DNA of 64,000 nt from Pseudomonas psychrophila HA-4 (GCF_000282975.1 NZ_ALJC01000031.1:62001-126000); one strand, 5' to 3'. Shown: positions 54,135-63,903, counted from the first letter of the stretch. Notes: generated from the sequence alone by a model not told the origin. Numbers and translations are program-made.

Positions 54135-55616
54135 TTAAAGGCGGTCGGGGCCGTTACCGAGGCGAGTGACCATCAGGTTGATGAAGTCTTCAAGGCTCAT
54201 TTTTTGGCCGTTGAAGTCAACCTGGCCTGCTGCGTAGTTGAGTGATGCCAGGATGTTGTTGCCCTCCACTTTCGCTACCCCGGCTTGCACAGCCATGACA
54301 CCTGCCATTTCGCTGTTCATGGTGGCCATTTTCTCAATGGTTTGAGGATCTGTCTGGCCGGCCAGTTGCGCCTGAACAACCGACAAGTCGGCAATCATCG
54401 GCTTGGACAGCACCAGTTTGGCGTCTAGAGAGGTCAGCACTTGCTGTGTCAGTTCGAGCGGAGGCTGTTCGAACGTGGTCGGCGGGGCAAGGCTTACGGC
54501 CACGTTGAGGTCACTTTGGCCATTGGCGGTTTTGATCGTGAATTTCTCCAGCGCCAGCTGTGGCTTGGCCGTCAGCATTTGTTTAACGTCGGCTTGCATC
54601 TGGGTCTGTTCCGCCTGGGTCAGCGGGGCCACAGGTTTTGTACCGTCAGGTTGCGGCTGGACTTTGGCCTGATAGAGCGTTAATAACGACTGCATGGCCG
54701 GGACATCCAGGCTGCTGGCAGTCATGATCATTTGCGCACTGCCCACTGGCTTGTCGTCCAAAGTGAAGTCGCCCACGTTGTAGCTAAGGCGCCCGGACAT
54801 GAGGTTGCCCTTAGCCGACGCCGAACCCGCATATTCGAAGTTTTTGACCTTGGCAACCGATTGGCGCTCGCCGAAAGTCAGTTGGCCTTCGCTCAATTCC
54901 AGAACGTTTTGGCCCAAGTAAAAACCAAAGGCACTTTTGTTCAAATCACTGGCCATGGTTAGGCCATTAAGTTCGATGCGTGCCCGTGGCTGGCCAGGGG
55001 TGGTGCTCACGAACTCCAGGTGGTCCATGTAGCCTTTACCTTTGACATTTTGCCCGTCAGCGTCCGACTGAGCACTCATGGTCAAGCCGGAAAAAATGAA
55101 GTTGGCGTTTTCATCAAGCTTGGCTTCGAGGGGCAACAGCGCCAAATCGCCATCAATCGAGCGGTTGTAGCCAATCGTTACCCGGCCCTTCAGCGGAGAC
55201 TGGTCTTTGGCCGCTGCAAACCATTTTTCGGTGAACGGGGTTTTTACCAGCGAATAGTTGCTGGTCGCCATGACTGGCATCCACTTGAAGGTTTTGATGC
55301 GCGACCATGGCAAAGGACCGTGTTCGATGTGGTCTGCAAACAGAAAAACCATCGGCTGCTTGCCCATGTCTTTGTCGTCTTGGATATCGACTCGGTAATG
55401 CGCCGTGCTGCTGTAGAGGTTACGCTCAAATGAGGCCAGCTCGACGGTGGCGCGGGTCGTGGTGCCCTTAAGCTGTTGCGCCAGCTCTACGTTGGCCTGC
55501 TCCAGGGATTGTTCCAGTTCGCCCTGAATTTTGGTCCCGGTGTACCACGCACCCGCAGTATTGAGAGCCCCTGCAATTACAACAATGCCTACCAGTACGC
55601 CTAATGGTTTGTTCAT
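54135..55616 (-). CDS. YdgA family (DUF945) protein, copy B
   Basis: 493 residues, with signal-anchor N-terminus ('VLVGIVVIAGALNTAGAWYTG' region) and the DUF945 pattern 'STAHYRVDIQDD', 'ADHIEHGPLPWSRIKTFK', 'ILASLNYAAGQVDFNGQKMS'. The bases upstream of its ATG (GGACATTGA...GTCA.CT) match those of copy A, showing the duplication included the leader. GC-richer than copy A and closer to normal Pseudomonas composition, so probably the older copy. Function unknown. Confidence 0.88.
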   Translation of the reverse strand: MNKPLGVLVGIVVIAGALNTAGAWYTGTKIQGELEQSLEQANVELAQQLKGTTTRATVELASFERNLYSSTAHYRVDIQDDKDMGKQPMVFLFADHIEHGPLPWSRIKTFKWMPVMATSNYSLVKTPFTEKWFAAAKDQSPLKGRVTIGYNRSIDGDLALLPLEAKLDENANFIFSGLTMSAQSDADGQNVKGKGYMDHLEFVSTTPGQPRARIELNGLTMASDLNKSAFGFYLGQNVLELSEGQLTFGERQSVAKVKNFEYAGSASAKGNLMSGRLSYNVGDFTLDDKPVGSAQMIMTASSLDVPAMQSLLTLYQAKVQPQPDGTKPVAPLTQAEQTQMQADVKQMLTAKPQLALEKFTIKTANGQSDLNVAVSLAPPTTFEQPPLELTQQVLTSLDAKLVLSKPMIADLSVVQAQLAGQTDPQTIEKMATMNSEMAGVMAVQAGVAKVEGNNILASLNYAAGQVDFNGQKMSLEDFINLMVTRLGNGPDRL

Positions 55617-55921
55617 CAGTTGACCCGTTCAATGTCCGTTGTGTTGAAAGATATGCGGTCTTTGCTGAGCCCTTCATGGGCCCAAAAGTGGCGGCAGGTT
55701 AACACTAGCGACAGCCCGACGCTTTTTCAGCGCAGCCGATGTGCGGCACAGATCAGACGCTTCGCGGTCAAGACCGTGGGCATAGCGCCTGAAACAGGCG
55801 CTCTAAGGCACTTCTACTCGCCCGACGGATGGCGTCACACGATTATTCCTACAAAATTAAAGGCAGCATCCTAATGCCCACACATTAGCCCTCGCTTGTG
55901 ATGAACTGCGTGACATTGTTG
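55617..55921. other. Gene-free stretch between the efflux operon and YdgA copy B
   Basis: 305 bases between the OMF stop and the copy B start, with no gene or strong structure seen. It includes the conserved YdgA leader (55617-55640) and may contain a hairpin end for the efflux operon that I could not define. Confidence 0.4.
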
Positions 55922-57367
55922 TCATGGTTTCGCATTGGCAGCCGCCGGTGTGCGACCACTTTCCCATCCGCCCCCCAGAGCCAAAAATAGATCAATTTGG
56001 CTCATAGCCACTTGTGTGTTGGCAGCGGCCAGTTGAGCGCGAACGTCGGTGTAGGTGCGTGTGGCCTGCAAGTCTGAAAGGAAGGAGGCACGCCCGGCCT
56101 GGAAAAACTGATGGGTCTGGTCGGCAGCCGTTTTGGCGGAGGCACCGGCATCGGCCAATGCATCACGGCGCTGAAGCACGGCGGTGTATTGCACCAGGCT
56201 GGTCTGGGTTTCGCGGATGGCGTTCAGCACCACGCCATCAAACGTGGCCAGCGCACCTTGGGTGGCCGCTTCGGCTTCTCGGATCCGCGCCCGGGAACCG
56301 TTGGTGGGTAGGGTCCAGCTCAACAGAGGACCAAAGCCCCAGCGATTAGTCGGCGCGGTGCCGAGGTTGTCCAGTATGCCGACAGTGCCAATACTCGCTC
56401 CGATGCTGATGTCCGGGTACAGCGAACCGGTGGCCACGCCAATTTGAGCCGTTGCGGCCGCCAAATGGCGTTCGGCCTGACGCACGTCAGGACGACGTTT
56501 GAGCAGCGCCGCACCATCGCCTACCGGCAACAGTTGCGCGATATGCGGAAGCTCAGCACAGGTGGCTACCCCGGCAGGCAGTTGGTCCAGCGGTTTGGCG
56601 AGCAGCATCGACAAACGAAACAGTCCCGCCTGACGCAACGCCTCGTAACGCGGCAACTCTGCACGCAACGATTTGAACTGGGTTTCGGAGCGCGTGACCT
56701 GGGTTTCGTCACCCCGACCGGCATCCCGCAGACGCTGAGTCAGCGAGGTGGTTTGTGCTTGTAGTTTTAGCGAATCTTGAGCGATTCCGCGCTCTTCATT
56801 GGCCGCACAGACTTGGGTGTATGCGCGTACCACGTCAGCAACCACGGTAATGCGCGCGGTATCAGCGGCCGCTTGGGTCGCGTCGGCATTGGCCTGCGCC
56901 GCTTCGATGCCGCGCTGCAAGGTGCCCCATAAGTCGAACTGGTATGAGGTGCTGATGCCGAGGTCACCAACGTTTGCCACGGGTACTTTGTCTGCCAGCA
57001 GGAAGGCTTCGCCGGACTCTTGAAGACGTTGAGCGCCCGCCTTAGCCGAAGCGTTCCAGCCACCCGCCGATTGCGCTTGTTCAACCTGAGCCCGCGCCCG
57101 CGACAGGTTTGCCGCAGCCACCCGCAGGTTGGTGTTGGAGGCCATGGCCTGACGGACCAGCTCGTTCAGCGTCGGGTCTTGGTAAAGCTTCCACCAATCG
57201 TTTGGCACCGGCGCCGATACAACATTGGCGCCCTCACCCGCCAACTCACCCTGCACGTCTGGACGTTGCAGGGCCGAGTCTTTGGGTAGTTGATAGTCAG
57301 GCCCGACCATCTGGCAGCCTGACAGCAGAAAACCCAGCCCTACGGCTGCCAGGTGAACAGCTTTCAT
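55922..57367 (-). CDS. Outer-membrane factor lipoprotein (NodT/OprM type)
   Basis: 481 residues. Lipoprotein signal with lipobox LSGC (Cys ~18); OMF repeats 'DWWKLYQDPTLNELVRQAM...NTNLRVAAANLSRARAQVE' and 'RRPDVRQAERHLAAATAQIGVA' present. The trimeric outer-membrane tunnel of the pump. Its ATG overlaps the previous stop (ATGA). Last gene of the MarR-FUSC-DUF1656-HlyD-OMF operon. Confidence 0.94.
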   Translation of the reverse strand: MKAVHLAAVGLGFLLSGCQMVGPDYQLPKDSALQRPDVQGELAGEGANVVSAPVPNDWWKLYQDPTLNELVRQAMASNTNLRVAAANLSRARAQVEQAQSAGGWNASAKAGAQRLQESGEAFLLADKVPVANVGDLGISTSYQFDLWGTLQRGIEAAQANADATQAAADTARITVVADVVRAYTQVCAANEERGIAQDSLKLQAQTTSLTQRLRDAGRGDETQVTRSETQFKSLRAELPRYEALRQAGLFRLSMLLAKPLDQLPAGVATCAELPHIAQLLPVGDGAALLKRRPDVRQAERHLAAATAQIGVATGSLYPDISIGASIGTVGILDNLGTAPTNRWGFGPLLSWTLPTNGSRARIREAEAATQGALATFDGVVLNAIRETQTSLVQYTAVLQRRDALADAGASAKTAADQTHQFFQAGRASFLSDLQATRTYTDVRAQLAAANTQVAMSQIDLFLALGGGWESGRTPAAANAKP

Positions 57368-58266
57368 TGCGCCTTCTCCTGCGCAGCCTGGGCCTTGGGT
57401 GAATCCGCGATGATAGAAACAGTCGCGGTGCGCCCGGCGATCATGCGGAAGTCTTCAGGGACATCATCAAACACGATACGCACGGGGATCCGTTGCGCCA
57501 GCCGTACCCAACTGAATGCTGGGTTTACGTTGGGCAACAGGTTCTGGCCGCTGGTGCGGTCGCGGTCTTCGATGCCTGCCACGATGCTTTCAACATGGCC
57601 GCGCAAGCGGGCGTCATCACCGACCACACGAATATCAACGCGTTGGCCTACATGGATGCCATCGAGTTTAGTTTCTTCAAAATAACCATCGATGTGGAAT
57701 GAGCTGCTGTCGACAATCGACAAGACCGGCCGCCCCGCTGTCACGAATTCGTTGACCCGTGGCGCGCGGTCGTTGACGTAGCCATCAACTGGGCTGCGCA
57801 CCACGGTGCGGTCAAGGTTAAGTTGTGCGCTGTCGACCGCCACTTCGGCTTCTGTCAGCGCCGCCTGCGCGCGCATTTCACGCGACTGGCTTTCTTCCAA
57901 CTGCTCACGGGCGACCAGGTTACCCAAGCCACGGTTACGGCGGTTTTCACGCTGGGCCTGAGCCAGTGTCTCCTTGCGATCAGCCACTGTCGCCTGAGCC
58001 TGACGCAGGGCCAGTTTGTAACGCTCCTGGTCGATGATGAACAAGACCTGGTCGCGGGTGACGGGTTGGTTGTCACGCACATCCACTTGTTTGATCAGAC
58101 CGGATACATCGGGAGAAATTTGCACCACGTCAGCACGGATGTGGCCATCGCGGGTCCACGGAGCAAACATGTAGTACATGGTCATGCGCCAGACGACGAC
58201 GCAGGCAAACGCCACCACCAACAAGGTGAGAACGACGCTGCCCAAGGTCATTAAAGGTTTTTTCAT
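57364..58266 (-). CDS. Periplasmic membrane-fusion protein (HlyD/AaeA type)
   Basis: 300 residues: one N-terminal membrane helix, lipoyl half-motifs 'TRDGHIRADVVQISPDVSGLI' and 'VRSPVDGYVNDRAPRVNEFV', a coiled-coil hairpin between, and 'HIDGYFEETKLDGIHVGQRVDI'. Bridges the inner-membrane FUSC pump to the OMF. Overlaps both neighbours by four bases. Confidence 0.95.
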   Translation of the reverse strand: MKKPLMTLGSVVLTLLVVAFACVVVWRMTMYYMFAPWTRDGHIRADVVQISPDVSGLIKQVDVRDNQPVTRDQVLFIIDQERYKLALRQAQATVADRKETLAQAQRENRRNRGLGNLVAREQLEESQSREMRAQAALTEAEVAVDSAQLNLDRTVVRSPVDGYVNDRAPRVNEFVTAGRPVLSIVDSSSFHIDGYFEETKLDGIHVGQRVDIRVVGDDARLRGHVESIVAGIEDRDRTSGQNLLPNVNPAFSWVRLAQRIPVRIVFDDVPEDFRMIAGRTATVSIIADSPKAQAAQEKAQ

Positions 58267-58472
58267 GTCATTAGATATCGACTAAACGAATCCACAACGC
58301 CGAGTAACAGAGCGTAGAGACCGACGTTGAACAAAGCCCGGTGCCAGACCAGGCGGTAAAAGTGCACACGCGTCAGCAATGCGTGAACCACCAGAAACAG
58401 TAAGTAGGTGATGCCCATCAAGACCAAGAGCGTTGGCAGGAATACCCCGCTGATATCGATATCTCCGATCAT
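58263..58472 (-). CDS. DUF1656 small membrane protein (AaeX-like)
   Basis: 69 residues, two hydrophobic segments ('FLPTLLVLMGITYLLFLVVH' and 'ALFNVGLYALLLGV'). AaeX-type proteins accompany HlyD/FUSC efflux pumps; role unknown. Overlaps both neighbours by four bases (ATGA), so it is certainly translated in the operon. Confidence 0.92.
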   Translation of the reverse strand: MIGDIDISGVFLPTLLVLMGITYLLFLVVHALLTRVHFYRLVWHRALFNVGLYALLLGVVDSFSRYLMT

Positions 58473-60559
58473 AGCGGCGCTCCATCAATGCCCTGAACAT
58501 GCGGGTGTTGCAGGTTGTCGTTATCCACAATGAATTCCACGCCCGGCAGCAGTGCCAAACGCAAACCGCTAAGCGCGTGCAGCAGGTGAACGCGGGCTTC
58601 ACTTTCGTCTTGCAGGACGTTTGTATTGAGCGCACGACGGGTACGGTCCATGGTCATCTGCAGGGCGCTGGGCACGGGCAAACGCTCACCCTCTGAAAGG
58701 CAGGCGCGAAAGTAATCGCCCACTTCACTGACCACCTGGCGCAGCAACAGTTGCGGCCCGCCTGTGACACGCGGGGCGTAGGCCAGCAAGTCGAGAAGGT
58801 TCAGCGCCACGCGCAGTTCACGCAGAGCCACGCCGGTGTCTTGCCCGGTCATGGCCAGGCGCGGCAAGTGCTGCATCAGGCGGTCAAGCATTTGTGCCCC
58901 CATTTGCCGGTGCTCGGCCAGGGTTGCGGGCTTGGTCAGTTTGACGATGTCGCGCCAACTGAAACGGGTCAACCGTTTGGCCGCGAGTTCGGCGCCAAAC
59001 GGACGCGCGATCAGGGTCCAGACAAAAGCGAACAGCAATCCGATCGGGCCCGCTAGGTTGGCGTTGATGAATACTTGGAAGTCAGCATCGTAAGCCCCCT
59101 GAATGCTGATGAAGGATGCCGTGTTGACGATGGTCAGCAAGGTGCCCAAGTAAAAACGCGGCTGGACGGTCAGGGTGCCGACGCAAATAAACGGCACCGC
59201 GAATGCCAGCACCAGCATCGGAAAATCATGCAGGTTGGGCAAGATCACAAACAGGTACAGGCTGGCGAACACTACCGACAGCGAGGTCCAGAAGAAGAAC
59301 CGATATATCTGCGGAGCAGGGTCATCCATAGCCGCAAAGAAGCTGCAGGCGACGGCCGCCAATATCACTGCGCTGGCGCCGTCAGTCCAGCCGAGCAGGA
59401 TCCACAATACGCAGGCAATGACGATGGCTGTGACGGTGGAAAACGCCGAATACAGCATCAGTCCACGGTCTAGAAAAGGTGTCAGGCGACCGAGCCGCCA
59501 ATGCCGGTAAACTGCGCGCCAGACTGCTTGGTCGCCCGTTGCAATAGCCAACTGCAAACTGCGGCAGTCTTGCCACAGATCGATCCACTCTCCCAGTCGG
59601 TAGAGCACGTTGGACAGCAGTAACTGACGACGATCATCCAGAGCCTCGGGGCTGGGTTGCAGTAATTCCAGCTCATGGCGCAACGCTTTCCACTGTTCGA
59701 CCGGGGCGCCGTCACTGGTTTTTTCAAGCCATGTGCGTGCGTGATCCAGCACCGGCGTGACTTTATCGACCAACTCCGGCGTGCGCCGCTCAAGGCTGTA
59801 AAGGGCATCGTCCAGCGCATCAACCACCGGCAGTAGATGGATCATCCGCCCGCGCAGTTCTTTCGTGTTGCGAACGGTCTGCGGGTGCGCGCCGTCATGT
59901 GGCAACTGGCCAATCATCAATTCAAGGGTATTGAAGGTCGCCACCATGGATGAGCGCAAGCCGCTGGCTTTACTCGGGTCTACATCACGGGCCAAGTAGT
60001 GCTTGCTGTAATTGGCCGCATCAATGAACCATTTGCTGGCCGAATCGATAAACACCGGCGTCAGGCGCCGTGGCCAGAACATGCTGCCCACCACTGCCGC
60101 ACACACGATGCCGAGCATGATTTCTTCAGTACGTGAGACGGCGATGTCAAAAACATTGAGCGGGTTGTCGACAATCGGCAAAGCGATCATCGGCATGGTG
60201 TAGCCCGCCAGCATGAAGACATAGCTGTTGGCAGTGCGCAGATGCAATGACAAAAACAGCAGAATGCCCGTCCATAGCGCGACCACCAGCACCAGTAAGA
60301 ATGGTGTTTGCACAAATAACGGAACAAAGAAAACCGCCGCCGAGGCGCCCAACAAGGTGCCAAGGGCACGGTAAACAGCCTTAGAACTGGTCGGCCCGAC
60401 GAAGGGGCTGGAGACGATATAGACCGTGGCCATCGCCCAATATGGACGGGGCATTTCCATCAGCAAGGCGATGTATAGCGCGATCATTGAGGCCGCGAAG
60501 GTCCGCACGCCATAGAACCAGTCGCGAGCGGGCGGCATGCTGCTGAAGAAACCTTTCAA
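58469..60559 (-). CDS. FUSC family inner-membrane efflux protein (AaeB-like)
   Basis: 696 residues with two blocks of six membrane segments (~20-180 and ~370-520) and a large soluble part between, the FUSC plan of AaeB (p-hydroxybenzoate efflux). The start is a TTG (60559) with GGAG seven bases upstream, and it overlaps the regulator's stop (TTGA), which settles an otherwise odd start. Probably exports aromatic acids or a drug; substrate unknown. Confidence 0.92.
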   Translation of the reverse strand: MKGFFSSMPPARDWFYGVRTFAASMIALYIALLMEMPRPYWAMATVYIVSSPFVGPTSSKAVYRALGTLLGASAAVFFVPLFVQTPFLLVLVVALWTGILLFLSLHLRTANSYVFMLAGYTMPMIALPIVDNPLNVFDIAVSRTEEIMLGIVCAAVVGSMFWPRRLTPVFIDSASKWFIDAANYSKHYLARDVDPSKASGLRSSMVATFNTLELMIGQLPHDGAHPQTVRNTKELRGRMIHLLPVVDALDDALYSLERRTPELVDKVTPVLDHARTWLEKTSDGAPVEQWKALRHELELLQPSPEALDDRRQLLLSNVLYRLGEWIDLWQDCRSLQLAIATGDQAVWRAVYRHWRLGRLTPFLDRGLMLYSAFSTVTAIVIACVLWILLGWTDGASAVILAAVACSFFAAMDDPAPQIYRFFFWTSLSVVFASLYLFVILPNLHDFPMLVLAFAVPFICVGTLTVQPRFYLGTLLTIVNTASFISIQGAYDADFQVFINANLAGPIGLLFAFVWTLIARPFGAELAAKRLTRFSWRDIVKLTKPATLAEHRQMGAQMLDRLMQHLPRLAMTGQDTGVALRELRVALNLLDLLAYAPRVTGGPQLLLRQVVSEVGDYFRACLSEGERLPVPSALQMTMDRTRRALNTNVLQDESEARVHLLHALSGLRLALLPGVEFIVDNDNLQHPHVQGIDGAPL

Positions 60560-61014
60560 GAAGCAGCTCCATCTGGTAGTTGGCCTGCGGCGTCGAAGGC
60601 TTTGATCACCCTTAGTGCGGCTTCTTGATCGGCTAAAGAAACACCTGCCAGCGCAGCACGCCGGAGTTGCACAAGTTGCGCTTCAATCGATTGCACCAGC
60701 GCACGGCCGGTGTCGGTCAGGCTCAAGGTTTTTGCGCGCCGATCGCTGGCGTCTTCATTGCGCAGTACGTAGCCCGCCTTGCACATTTGATCGAGCAGAC
60801 GCACCAGCGATGGACTTTCCATGCCGGCCGCTTGGGCCACAGTGACTTGCCGCACGCCTTCACCCAGACGGCCGATAATCAGCAACGGCATGGCGCAGGC
60901 TTCGGAGATTCCGTAGTTGATCAGCGTGGATTGGCAGACGCGACGCCAATGGCGAGTCGCGACCACCATCCCGGTGCTGATGCTCATTTGGAGTTGATCA
61001 AGGGAGTCAGGCAA
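60556..61014 (-). CDS. MarR family transcriptional regulator
   Basis: 152 residues with the winged helix: 'ISEACAMPLLIIGRLGEGVRQVTVAQAAGMESPSLVRLLDQMCKAGYVLR' region split: helix-turn-helix 'QAAGMESPSLVRLLDQM', wing 'RNEDASDRRAKTLSLTDTG'. It likely represses the operon it heads. Start is uncertain: TTG 61014 or ATG 60987, neither with a good ribosome binding site. The inverted repeat at 61030 is just upstream. Confidence 0.93.
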   Translation of the reverse strand: MPDSLDQLQMSISTGMVVATRHWRRVCQSTLINYGISEACAMPLLIIGRLGEGVRQVTVAQAAGMESPSLVRLLDQMCKAGYVLRNEDASDRRAKTLSLTDTGRALVQSIEAQLVQLRRAALAGVSLADQEAALRVIKAFDAAGQLPDGAAS

Positions 61015-61029
61015 GAGGCATCACATATT

Positions 61030-61043
61030 GTTAGTTTGCTAAC
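61030..61043. promoter_or_regulatory. Candidate MarR operator
   Basis: GTTAG-TTTG-CTAAC is a perfect 5-bp dyad immediately before the marR-type start, surrounded by AT-rich DNA (TATTG...TATTAATACT). Such dyads near the promoter are typical self-binding sites for MarR regulators. Confidence 0.5.
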
Positions 61044-61087
61044 TATTAATACTGCGCGGCCAAATTAACGCAGTCAAGTGTTGCTAA

Positions 61088-61345
61088 TTAATTCTGCTTA
61101 CCTGTGATCGGTTTTCCATGAAGCATAAGGTTTAGCTGATCGACCACTTCGGCCCAATCGGCGTCTTCATAAATTTCGTTGCGTAAGAATTCGGCTTGAG
61201 AATCTGTCCAAAAACACGCATCGGCCAGTTTCAAACCAGGCTTGAGCGGCGAGTGCGTGGTGACAAATTTCTCGATATCAGCCGGGCCAGAAGGCAATCC
61301 CAGTTGTTTGAACAACGATGGGAGGCTATGGGTGGACGCTTCCAT
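61088..61345 (-). CDS. DUF2789 family protein
   Basis: 85 residues opening MEASTHSLPSLFKQLGLPS, the DUF2789 pattern; 'FVTTHSPLKPGLKLADACFW' and 'QAEFLRNEIYEDADWAEVVD' follow. Function unknown. AGGGAGC precedes the ATG at seven bases. Its start overlaps the glycosyltransferase end by 20 bases. Confidence 0.88.
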   Translation of the reverse strand: MEASTHSLPSLFKQLGLPSGPADIEKFVTTHSPLKPGLKLADACFWTDSQAEFLRNEIYEDADWAEVVDQLNLMLHGKPITGKQN

Positions 61346-62951
61346 CAAATAAGCTCCCTTTAGGGTCACGGCCACAGTTGTCGGCGCCGCAGGTCAAATA
61401 TAGTCGAACCTGAGTGTCATTGATGGTCAGGTCCTGGGTTTTGTCCCAGCCTGCCGGAATGGGCGCGAAGTCATCCGGTTGCACGCTGCTGCTGACCAGC
61501 CAGATGCGACCCTGGGCAGCGGGCAAGTCAGCCAGATGATCTACGTAAATTTTGGCCCCATCGGCGTTAACCAGTGTGCCGAAACCGTAAGCCGTTGGCC
61601 GCCCGGACAAGCCCTCTGGGGTGGGCGGTGTGTAGAGCATGGGTTGGACATTGGTTTTGTTGTAGTAAACGTAGCTGAAGTACCAAAACAAATCGCTGAC
61701 GATAATCCGATCGCCGGGTAAAAACTGCTGATTTACATGCGCAACCAACTGGTCAAAGCGGTCGACGTCACCGGTTAAGTTACCGCGCAGGCCCACGCAT
61801 TCAACGCCCAGGAATAGTGCAAACACTGAGATCGCCAAGGCCCGCCTGTGCTTAAGCAAGCGATCAACCGCTATCGCGACAATTAACGGCAGGCCAAGGG
61901 CGGCGAACGTCACATAACGCTCTATAAACATAGGCGAAGCAAACGAGATCGCGTAAATCAACAGGATCGGTAGCAGGGTGTAAATCACGATCAGCGCGTG
62001 AAATTTATAGGGCGTGTTGTCTCTAACAGCGACCCACACAGCACCTGCAAAAAGCACTGAGGGTGCCAGCCAAAATAATGGTCCTGGAATCTTCGTGCCT
62101 TCACTCTGCATCAGCACCTGCCAAATCATGGACGGCAAAGCTCGCGCATCGACCGGGCTCTCCCAGCCAACATCTCCACCGGCTTTGAGTTCGTCCATGT
62201 GTTGCAGCAAGTCAGCCAGCCCCGGAAGCCAGGGCGCGAATAACACCACAATGGCAGCGTTAGAAATCCACCATGCCGGACGCTTGATCAACGCGCCTGC
62301 CACACTGTTGCGGGTACTCAGAAGCAGCAGATATAACCAGTGAGCGATGACACAAAAAGCCGTGAAATAGTGGGTGTAAAACGCGGCGGTCATCAGCAGG
62401 GTGTAGATGACTAGGTAACGGTTTTTTTGCGGACTTTTGACCCAGTAGACCAACGCAATCGTTGCCGCGATCAGCCACATTCCCAGTAGCGAGTACATCC
62501 GCACTTCTTGGCTGTAGCGCACAGCAGTCGGTAGCAGCGCCAATAAGATGCCCGCGAGTAACGCAGCCCGCTGGGTAGCGATCAGGCGCACTAGCCACAT
62601 CCCTAGAAAGACACTTGCGATGCCCGGCAGAACGCTCAGGGCACGTATCGAAGCAAGGCTGTCGCCGAACAATGCGATCCAGCCATGCAATAACATGAAG
62701 TACAGCGGTGGGTGAACGTCGTGTGCGGCATGAAACCAGATGCCGCTGAGTGTGTAGTTGCTCAGCATTAAGCTGGAGCCTTCGTCGCACCAAATAGCAG
62801 AAACCGTTGAACCGTAGAACCGCACTGCCGACGCCAAGAGCACAATGCCCCACAGCCAGGGTTGGCGAACCAGTCGGACCAGCACATTGCGGGACGTTTG
62901 CAGACGCTGGAACAGTTGCTCGTCCAGATTGTTATTACTGATGACGCCCAT
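61326..62951 (-). CDS. Glycosyltransferase family 39 (PMT/ArnT-type) membrane protein
   Basis: 541 residues with about ten to twelve membrane helices. The catalytic acid pair is in 'SAIWCDEGSSLM' (~50-62) in the first periplasmic loop, followed by 'FHAAHDVHPPLYFMLLHGW', as in GT39 and ArnT-like enzymes that use polyprenyl-phosphate sugars. Acceptor unknown. Divergent from the GntR regulator. Confidence 0.9.
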   Translation of the reverse strand: MGVISNNNLDEQLFQRLQTSRNVLVRLVRQPWLWGIVLLASAVRFYGSTVSAIWCDEGSSLMLSNYTLSGIWFHAAHDVHPPLYFMLLHGWIALFGDSLASIRALSVLPGIASVFLGMWLVRLIATQRAALLAGILLALLPTAVRYSQEVRMYSLLGMWLIAATIALVYWVKSPQKNRYLVIYTLLMTAAFYTHYFTAFCVIAHWLYLLLLSTRNSVAGALIKRPAWWISNAAIVVLFAPWLPGLADLLQHMDELKAGGDVGWESPVDARALPSMIWQVLMQSEGTKIPGPLFWLAPSVLFAGAVWVAVRDNTPYKFHALIVIYTLLPILLIYAISFASPMFIERYVTFAALGLPLIVAIAVDRLLKHRRALAISVFALFLGVECVGLRGNLTGDVDRFDQLVAHVNQQFLPGDRIIVSDLFWYFSYVYYNKTNVQPMLYTPPTPEGLSGRPTAYGFGTLVNADGAKIYVDHLADLPAAQGRIWLVSSSVQPDDFAPIPAGWDKTQDLTINDTQVRLYLTCGADNCGRDPKGSLFDGSVHP

Positions 62952-63204
62952 CCTTCACCCGCTGTGCATTAAGACTCCGACTGGAGTCGTTTTTACTTTC
63001 GCGATTGTAGGGCACAAGCTTAAGCAAAAGGAGAAGCGTGTTTTATGTCTGTCACCAACCTAAAAAGATAGTGGCCCTCTACAATCGCTTGGTCTTCAGA
63101 CGCGCTAAACTAGTTGTAACTGGATTTGACAAGGATGGTGCCAGTACCTAACTTTAATTGGATCCAAATAAGCGCGCTTAATTTCTGCCCTGAGTCGTAT
63201 CAAC
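62952..63204. promoter_or_regulatory. Divergent intergenic region upstream of glycosyltransferase and GntR
   Basis: 253 bases with no gene; should hold promoters for both. I could not identify a clear operator. Confidence 0.4.
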
Positions 63205-63903
63205 GTGACCGTAAAACACAGTCCTTTACGCAGTATAGAAATACACGGCCCTATACCTGCCCATTTGGCGCGGTCGGTTATTGAAGAGGCTTTGCGCAAC
63301 GCCATTCTCGATGGTCGGTTGCCCTGTGGTACGGCTATTCGACAGCAAGCATTGGCGGAGCTGTTCGGCGTCAGTCGCATGCCGGTTCGCGAGGCTTTGC
63401 GTCAGTTGGAATCCCAAGGTTTATTGCAAGTCGTGCAGCACAAGGGCGCGGTCGTTGCGCCTTTGATTGAGGACAACTCGCTAGAGACCTATGAGCTTCG
63501 TTTCTTACTTGAGGCTCAAGCCTTGCGCTTGTCACTGCCACTGTTGAAAGAGGACGATTTCGAGGCTGCTTCTGGCTACATCGACGCGCTTGAAGTCGAA
63601 ACTGATTACGCAAAGATCGGCACACTCAATCGGCTCTTTCACCAAGCGCTTTACCGTAAGGCCCCGAACAAAAAGCTGTTGGCGTTGATCGAAGATGGGC
63701 TTGTTGAAGAAGAACGTTTTCTGCGATTCAACCTTGAACAGATGAACTTGGGCAGGCTGTGTCAGGACGATCACAAGGCGCTACTGCGTCATGCTCAAGC
63801 CGGCGATGTTGAGGGCTGTGTCGCGGAACTCGAACTGCATCTACAACGTGCAATTCAAGCGATTACTCAGTATCTGAATAGCCAGAAACCAAAACAGCCC
63901 TGA
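63205..63903 (+). CDS. GntR/FadR-family transcriptional regulator
   Basis: 232 residues starting at GTG. GntR winged helix in residues ~20-85 ('QQALAELFGVSRMPVREALRQLES' split as 'ALAELFGVSRMPVREAL') and FCD domain with 'DFEAASGYIDALE' and 'LNRLFHQALYRKA' metal/ligand region. Regulates an unknown set, possibly catabolic genes beyond the window. Confidence 0.88.
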   Translation: MTVKHSPLRSIEIHGPIPAHLARSVIEEALRNAILDGRLPCGTAIRQQALAELFGVSRMPVREALRQLESQGLLQVVQHKGAVVAPLIEDNSLETYELRFLLEAQALRLSLPLLKEDDFEAASGYIDALEVETDYAKIGTLNRLFHQALYRKAPNKKLLALIEDGLVEEERFLRFNLEQMNLGRLCQDDHKALLRHAQAGDVEGCVAELELHLQRAIQAITQYLNSQKPKQP

